A DNA stretch of 64,000 nucleotides from the NCBI GenBank assembly GCA_965261645.1, contig CBDHDJ010000002.1, positions 248,001 to 312,000 of the forward strand, read 5' to 3'. The translations under genes were made by a program, and so were the position numbers. Below the pieces are notes generated by a model. It was not told the origin of the DNA. It ran no database searches and saw only the letters and a list, made by a program, of their open reading frames with translations. Origin of the DNA: CBDHDJ01 sp965261645. GTDB lineage: Bacteria > Pseudomonadota > Alphaproteobacteria > SHVV01. How positions within the stretch are numbered: the stretch's first letter is position 1; each line of letters starts with the position of its first letter. This document shows positions 60,937 through 64,000 of this stretch, piece by piece.

Positions 60937-61998
60937 ATGACGGACCAGATTGCCGTTCCCGGTAACCCGGCCGCGCCCACGGCCGCGACGCGGCGTATCG
61001 GTCTCTGGCTTCTGCTCTGTTGCGCGCTCGTCTTTGCCCTGGTTGTGCTGGGCGGAGTGACGCGGTTGACGCAGTCCGGGCTCTCGATCGTCGAATGGCA
61101 ACCCGCCACGGGGATCCTCCCGCCCCTGTCCGAGCTAGCCTGGCAGCACGAATTCGCCAAATACCAGGTGTCTCCCGAATACCGGCTCGTGAACGAGGGC
61201 ATGAGCCTGGCGGAATACAAGACAATCTACTGGATCGAGTACGCCCACCGGCTGCTCGCCCGCTTGGTCGGCATCGTGTTCCTCGTTCCGTTCCTCTATT
61301 TTCTCCTCGCCGGCCGGCTCGCCCGCCCGCTGGCACAGAAGCTTGCCGCGGTGCTGGCGCTGGGCGCGTTCCAGGCCGCTCTCGGCTGGTACATGGTCCA
61401 GAGCGGCCTGGTGGACCGGCCCGAGGTCAGTCAATACCGTTTGACCGCCCATCTTGGGGTCGCCGTTGCCATTTACGGCGCCATGCTCTGGCTTGCGCTC
61501 GGGCTGGTGCAGCGGACCGGGGATCGGTCAGCGTTGACGAGCCCGTTCGATCGAAAAATCACCATTGCGTTCGCCGGATTGGTAATTTTCGTCATTCTGT
61601 CCGGCGGGTTCGTCGCCGGCCTCGATGCCGGGTTCGGTTACAACACTTTTCCCCTCATGGACGGTCGCCTGGTTCCGGCCGGCCTGTTCGGCACGCCGCC
61701 ATGGTGGATCAACCCGTTCGAGAATCCGTTGACGGTTCAGTTCGATCACCGCGTCTTGGCCCTCCTCACCGCCCTTGCGGGGATCGCCCTCTGGCTCCGG
61801 CTGCGCTCCGAGGCCGCGCCGGCGGCCACCAGGCTCTGGTCGCACGTGGTTCTCGCCGCGCTGGCGGTGCAGATCGTTCTCGGCATCTTCACACTGCTCT
61901 ACGTCGTGCCGATACCGCTCGCCGCGGCCCACCAGGCCGGGGCGCTCGCGCTGTTCACCGCAAGCCTCGGCCTCGCGCGTGCCACGCGCGCTTATTGA
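60937..61998 (+). CDS. ctaA: Heme A synthase (CtaA/COX15)
   Basis: The 353-residue integral membrane protein has about eight helices. COX15 hallmarks are GGVTRLTQSGLSIVEWQPAT, EYKTIYWIEYAHRLLARLVG, AALGWYMVQSGL, LSGGFVAGLDAGFGYNTFPL and a C-terminal PLAAAHQAGALALF. It converts heme O to heme A for cytochrome c oxidase. It has the longer alphaproteobacterial/mitochondrial form with the conserved His in IEYAHR, TAHLG, FDHR and AAHQ. The ATG at 60937 gives the expected length. It marks the return to ordinary chromosome to the right of the IS region; 60697-60936 shows no other gene. Confidence 0.95.
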   Translation: MTDQIAVPGNPAAPTAATRRIGLWLLLCCALVFALVVLGGVTRLTQSGLSIVEWQPATGILPPLSELAWQHEFAKYQVSPEYRLVNEGMSLAEYKTIYWIEYAHRLLARLVGIVFLVPFLYFLLAGRLARPLAQKLAAVLALGAFQAALGWYMVQSGLVDRPEVSQYRLTAHLGVAVAIYGAMLWLALGLVQRTGDRSALTSPFDRKITIAFAGLVIFVILSGGFVAGLDAGFGYNTFPLMDGRLVPAGLFGTPPWWINPFENPLTVQFDHRVLALLTALAGIALWLRLRSEAAPAATRLWSHVVLAALAVQIVLGIFTLLYVVPIPLAAAHQAGALALFTASLGLARATRAY

Positions 61999-62010
61999 TT
62001 GATGACATCG

Positions 62011-62337
62011 ATGAGTGAACCCATGACCTACAACTCCGTCTACATCGCGGCGGAAAGCCGGGACGAGGCCGTGGCCATCGGCCGCGCTCTCGTCGAAGAA
62101 CGGCTCGCTGCCTGCGCGAACGTATTCGCTAGCGTCAAATCGCTTTACTGGTGGGAGGGCGCCGTGCAGGAGGACGATGAAGTGATCCTCATCCTCAAGA
62201 CCCGGAGCGGACGCCTCGAGCGGTTGATCGAGCGGGCGAAAGCGCTCCACAGTTACGAGTGTCCCTGTATCGTCGCCTTTCCCATCGCCGCCGGCCATCC
62301 CGACTACCTCGACTGGATTGCCGCCGAAACCGCTTGA
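62011..62337 (+). CDS. cutA: CutA1 divalent-cation tolerance protein
   Basis: The 108-residue protein is a CutA1 trimer-type fold: SVYIAAESRDEAVAIGRALV, EERLAACANVFASVKSLYWW, DDEVILILKTRSGRLERLIE, and HSYECPCIVAFPIAAGHPDY then LDWI. It is associated with tolerance to copper and other divalent ions; the exact role is unclear. Start codons at 62002, 62011 and 62023 are all possible with no strong ribosome site. It begins within 15 bases of the ctaA stop, so the two may be co-transcribed. Confidence 0.93.
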   Translation: MSEPMTYNSVYIAAESRDEAVAIGRALVEERLAACANVFASVKSLYWWEGAVQEDDEVILILKTRSGRLERLIERAKALHSYECPCIVAFPIAAGHPDYLDWIAAETA

Positions 62338-62433
62338 GCTGGGTGCGATGACATTTTTCGCCGCACCTGCGAAGATGCCGGGCCTGAACCCGCTGCGATA
62401 ACCGAAACCGCACCGTACTCGGCTACTTGACCC

Positions 62434-63660
62434 ATGCCTTCGCTATCGGCCCGCTTGACCCTCGGCTTCTCGTGCGTCGCCCACGCGTACACGCATCTCG
62501 CCATGCTGCTGTACGCCACGGTCGTGCTCACGCTCGAGGACGCCTTCGCCATGTCCTATGCCGATTTGCAGTGGCTCGCGGTACCGGGCTTCGTGTTGTT
62601 CGGGGTGGCCTCGCTGCCCGCCGGCTGGCTCGGGGACCGCTGGAGCACCGCGGGCATGATGGCGGTCTTCTTCCTCGGCCTCGGCGGCGCGCTGATCTTG
62701 ACCGGATTCGCCACCTCGCCGAGGGGCCTCATGATCGGGCTCGCTCTCGCGGGCACATTCGCCTCGATCTACCACCCCGTGGGCGTCGCCTGGCTGGTCA
62801 AGAACACGGTGAGCCGCGGCCGTGCGCTCGGTTTTCACGGGGTGTTCGGCAGCCTTGGCACGGCGGGAGCGGCGATCGCCGCCGGTGGCTTGGCCGACAC
62901 GCTGGGCTGGCGCGCGGCGTTCATCGTGCCAGGTCTCGTCGGTCTCGCCGTCGGCCTGGTGTTTCTTGTGGCCCTGAAGCGCGGCCTCATCGTGGACAGC
63001 GAGACCGATGTCAAGCCCTCAACACCCCACGGCCCGATCAACTTCTGGCGGGTGATTTCGCTCCTGCTGATCTCGACATTGTGCCTCGGCCTCATTTATC
63101 AGGCGACGTCGGTGGCCCTGCCCAAGATCTTCGACGAGCGGCTCGCCGGCATGGTGGGATCGGGCTCGCTTGGCGTCGGTGCGATGGTTTCGCTCGTCTA
63201 TCTCGTGGCCGCGGGCGCGACTGTGCTCGGCGGCGAGCTTGCCGATCGTCTGCCCCTCAAATGGGTCTATTTCGCCGCGCAACTTCTCCAGTTGCCGGTG
63301 CTGCTGATCGGGTTCTATGCCCACAACTTCGTTCTCGTTGGCGCGGCGATCTGCATGGTGAGCCTCACCTATGCCGGGGGGCCCGCGGAAAACGTCATGT
63401 TCGCCCGGTACACGCCCCTAGCCTGGCGCAGCCGGATGTTCGGCCTCAAGTTCGTGGCGAGCCTCGGCGTGAGCACCTTGGGCGTGGCGCTGGTCCCGAC
63501 GATCTACGATCTCACGGGCTCGCTCGATGCCCTGTTCCTCGTCATGATGGTGTTCGCCGGCGTAGCGTGCCTGGCGATCTGGTTGTTGCCCTCCGAACGG
63601 CCGCAACCGGCTGAAATCAGCCAACCGGCCGAGACGCCCGCCACCAAACCGGCTGAATAA
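62434..63660 (+). CDS. Major facilitator superfamily transporter
   Basis: The 408-residue protein has about twelve membrane segments. MFS features include PAGWLGDRWSTAGMMAVFFL (motif A-like, loop 2-3), ASIYHPVGVAWLVKNTVSRG and RALGFHGVFGSLGTAGAAIA in the N-half, and LGGELADRLPLKWVYFAAQL in the C-half. The short tail has the repeats PAEISQPAE and TPATKPAE. The 'YHP.G.A.....RG.A.G..G..G..G' stretch resembles the fosmidomycin-resistance-like group. The substrate is unknown. Confidence 0.85.
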   Translation: MPSLSARLTLGFSCVAHAYTHLAMLLYATVVLTLEDAFAMSYADLQWLAVPGFVLFGVASLPAGWLGDRWSTAGMMAVFFLGLGGALILTGFATSPRGLMIGLALAGTFASIYHPVGVAWLVKNTVSRGRALGFHGVFGSLGTAGAAIAAGGLADTLGWRAAFIVPGLVGLAVGLVFLVALKRGLIVDSETDVKPSTPHGPINFWRVISLLLISTLCLGLIYQATSVALPKIFDERLAGMVGSGSLGVGAMVSLVYLVAAGATVLGGELADRLPLKWVYFAAQLLQLPVLLIGFYAHNFVLVGAAICMVSLTYAGGPAENVMFARYTPLAWRSRMFGLKFVASLGVSTLGVALVPTIYDLTGSLDALFLVMMVFAGVACLAIWLLPSERPQPAEISQPAETPATKPAE

Positions 63661-63666
63661 GAAAAA

Positions 63667-64000
63667 TCAGGCGGCCGCCAAAGCTTGATCGAGTTCGCGG
63701 ATTAAATCGTCCACCGTCTCGAGCCCGACCGACAGGCGCACGACATCCGGCCCGGCGCCGGCCGCGCCACGCTGCTCCTCGCTGAGCTGGCGGTGGGTGG
63801 TGGAGGCCGGGTGCAGGATCAGGCTTCGCGTGTCGCCGATGTTGGCGAGATGGGAGAACAACTCGCACGCCTCGACGAGGCGAATGCCGGCCTCGAATCC
63901 GCCCTTGACGCCGAAGGTCAGCACCGCGCCAGCGCCTTTGGGAAGGTACTTCTTGGCGAGGCTGCGGTAGGGGCTCGAAGGCAGGCCAGCATAGGATACC
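63667..64000 (-). CDS. O-acetylhomoserine sulfhydrylase-family enzyme, C-terminal part (runs off right edge)
   Basis: Only the last ~110 residues are present: GLPSSPYRSLAKKYLPKGAG, VLTFGVKGGFEAGIRLVEAC, ELFSHLANIGDTRSLILHPA, STTHRQLSEEQRGAAGAGPD and VRLSVGLETVDDLIRELDQA. This is the C-terminal domain of Cys/Met-metabolism PLP enzymes, and ANIGD..SL..HPA.TTH...... closely fits O-acetylhomoserine aminocarboxypropyltransferase (MetY type). It is convergent with the MFS gene, with only six bases between the stops. Confidence 0.9.
   Translation of the reverse strand, partial: VSYAGLPSSPYRSLAKKYLPKGAGAVLTFGVKGGFEAGIRLVEACELFSHLANIGDTRSLILHPASTTHRQLSEEQRGAAGAGPDVVRLSVGLETVDDLIRELDQALAAA

Overview
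The window is GC-rich DNA from an alphaproteobacterium. The lineage is an inference from the GC-rich codon use, the DUF2285 and AlpA-like genes beside a conjugation operon, and housekeeping genes such as ctaA and cutA. It looks like a large mobile-element junction in a genome that is gaining insertion sequences and losing genes. I see no rRNA, tRNA or CRISPR array.

Bases 1-14.2 kb (all minus strand) hold a nearly complete F-type type IV secretion (conjugative pilus) operon. In transcription order it runs: AlpA-like DNA-binding protein, TraA-like pilin, TraL, TraE, TraK, TraB, TraV, TraC, a degenerate HD-like protein, TrbI, an S26-type TraF peptidase, TraW, TraU, TrbC, TraN and the thioredoxin-like TraF, which leaves the window. 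Eight of the junctions are 4-base ATGA or GTGA overlaps, so the operon is tightly coupled. Upstream is a frameshifted DUF2285-type gene. No relaxase or coupling protein is visible; they may lie left of the window.

Bases 14.2-29.3 kb are probable cargo and the integration end of the same element. They hold a ~3,050-residue autotransporter-like adhesin (SwmB-like, FnIII, cadherin-like, SRCR and Calx-beta modules plus a beta-barrel), two damaged LysR genes facing away from it, a D-cysteine desulfhydrase-family enzyme, two tandem tyrosine integrases and the tail of a third.

Bases 29.4-37.4 kb hold a DUF924 gene, an IS5-like element, an outer-membrane beta-barrel gene and a ~1,744-residue fusion of a DnaQ-like exonuclease, a RecQ-type helicase and a UvrD-type helicase.

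Bases 37.5-60.7 kb are an IS graveyard. There are five copies of one 907-bp IS5-family element, four copies of one 1,444-bp IS1182-like element (one nested in another), one IS256, one IS630 broken by IS5, and an IS3 remnant. Several host genes can be rebuilt exactly in frame by removing an IS plus one target duplication: an ankyrin-repeat gene, a phage terminase large subunit, the IS630 transposase and an AT-rich gene of unknown function. The AT-rich gene also carries a 635-bp element with long inverted repeats and an 8-bp target duplication, whose only ORF is not a recognised transposase. Survivors among the IS copies are a PhyH-like dioxygenase, a TorT-like periplasmic protein and small secreted proteins.

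Bases 60.9-64 kb return to normal chromosome: heme A synthase (ctaA), cutA, an MFS transporter and the end of an O-acetylhomoserine sulfhydrylase-family gene.

Many lesions are 1-base indels in G/C runs. They could be real decay or assembly error, so read-level checking matters. All similarity statements come from reading motifs; no search was run.
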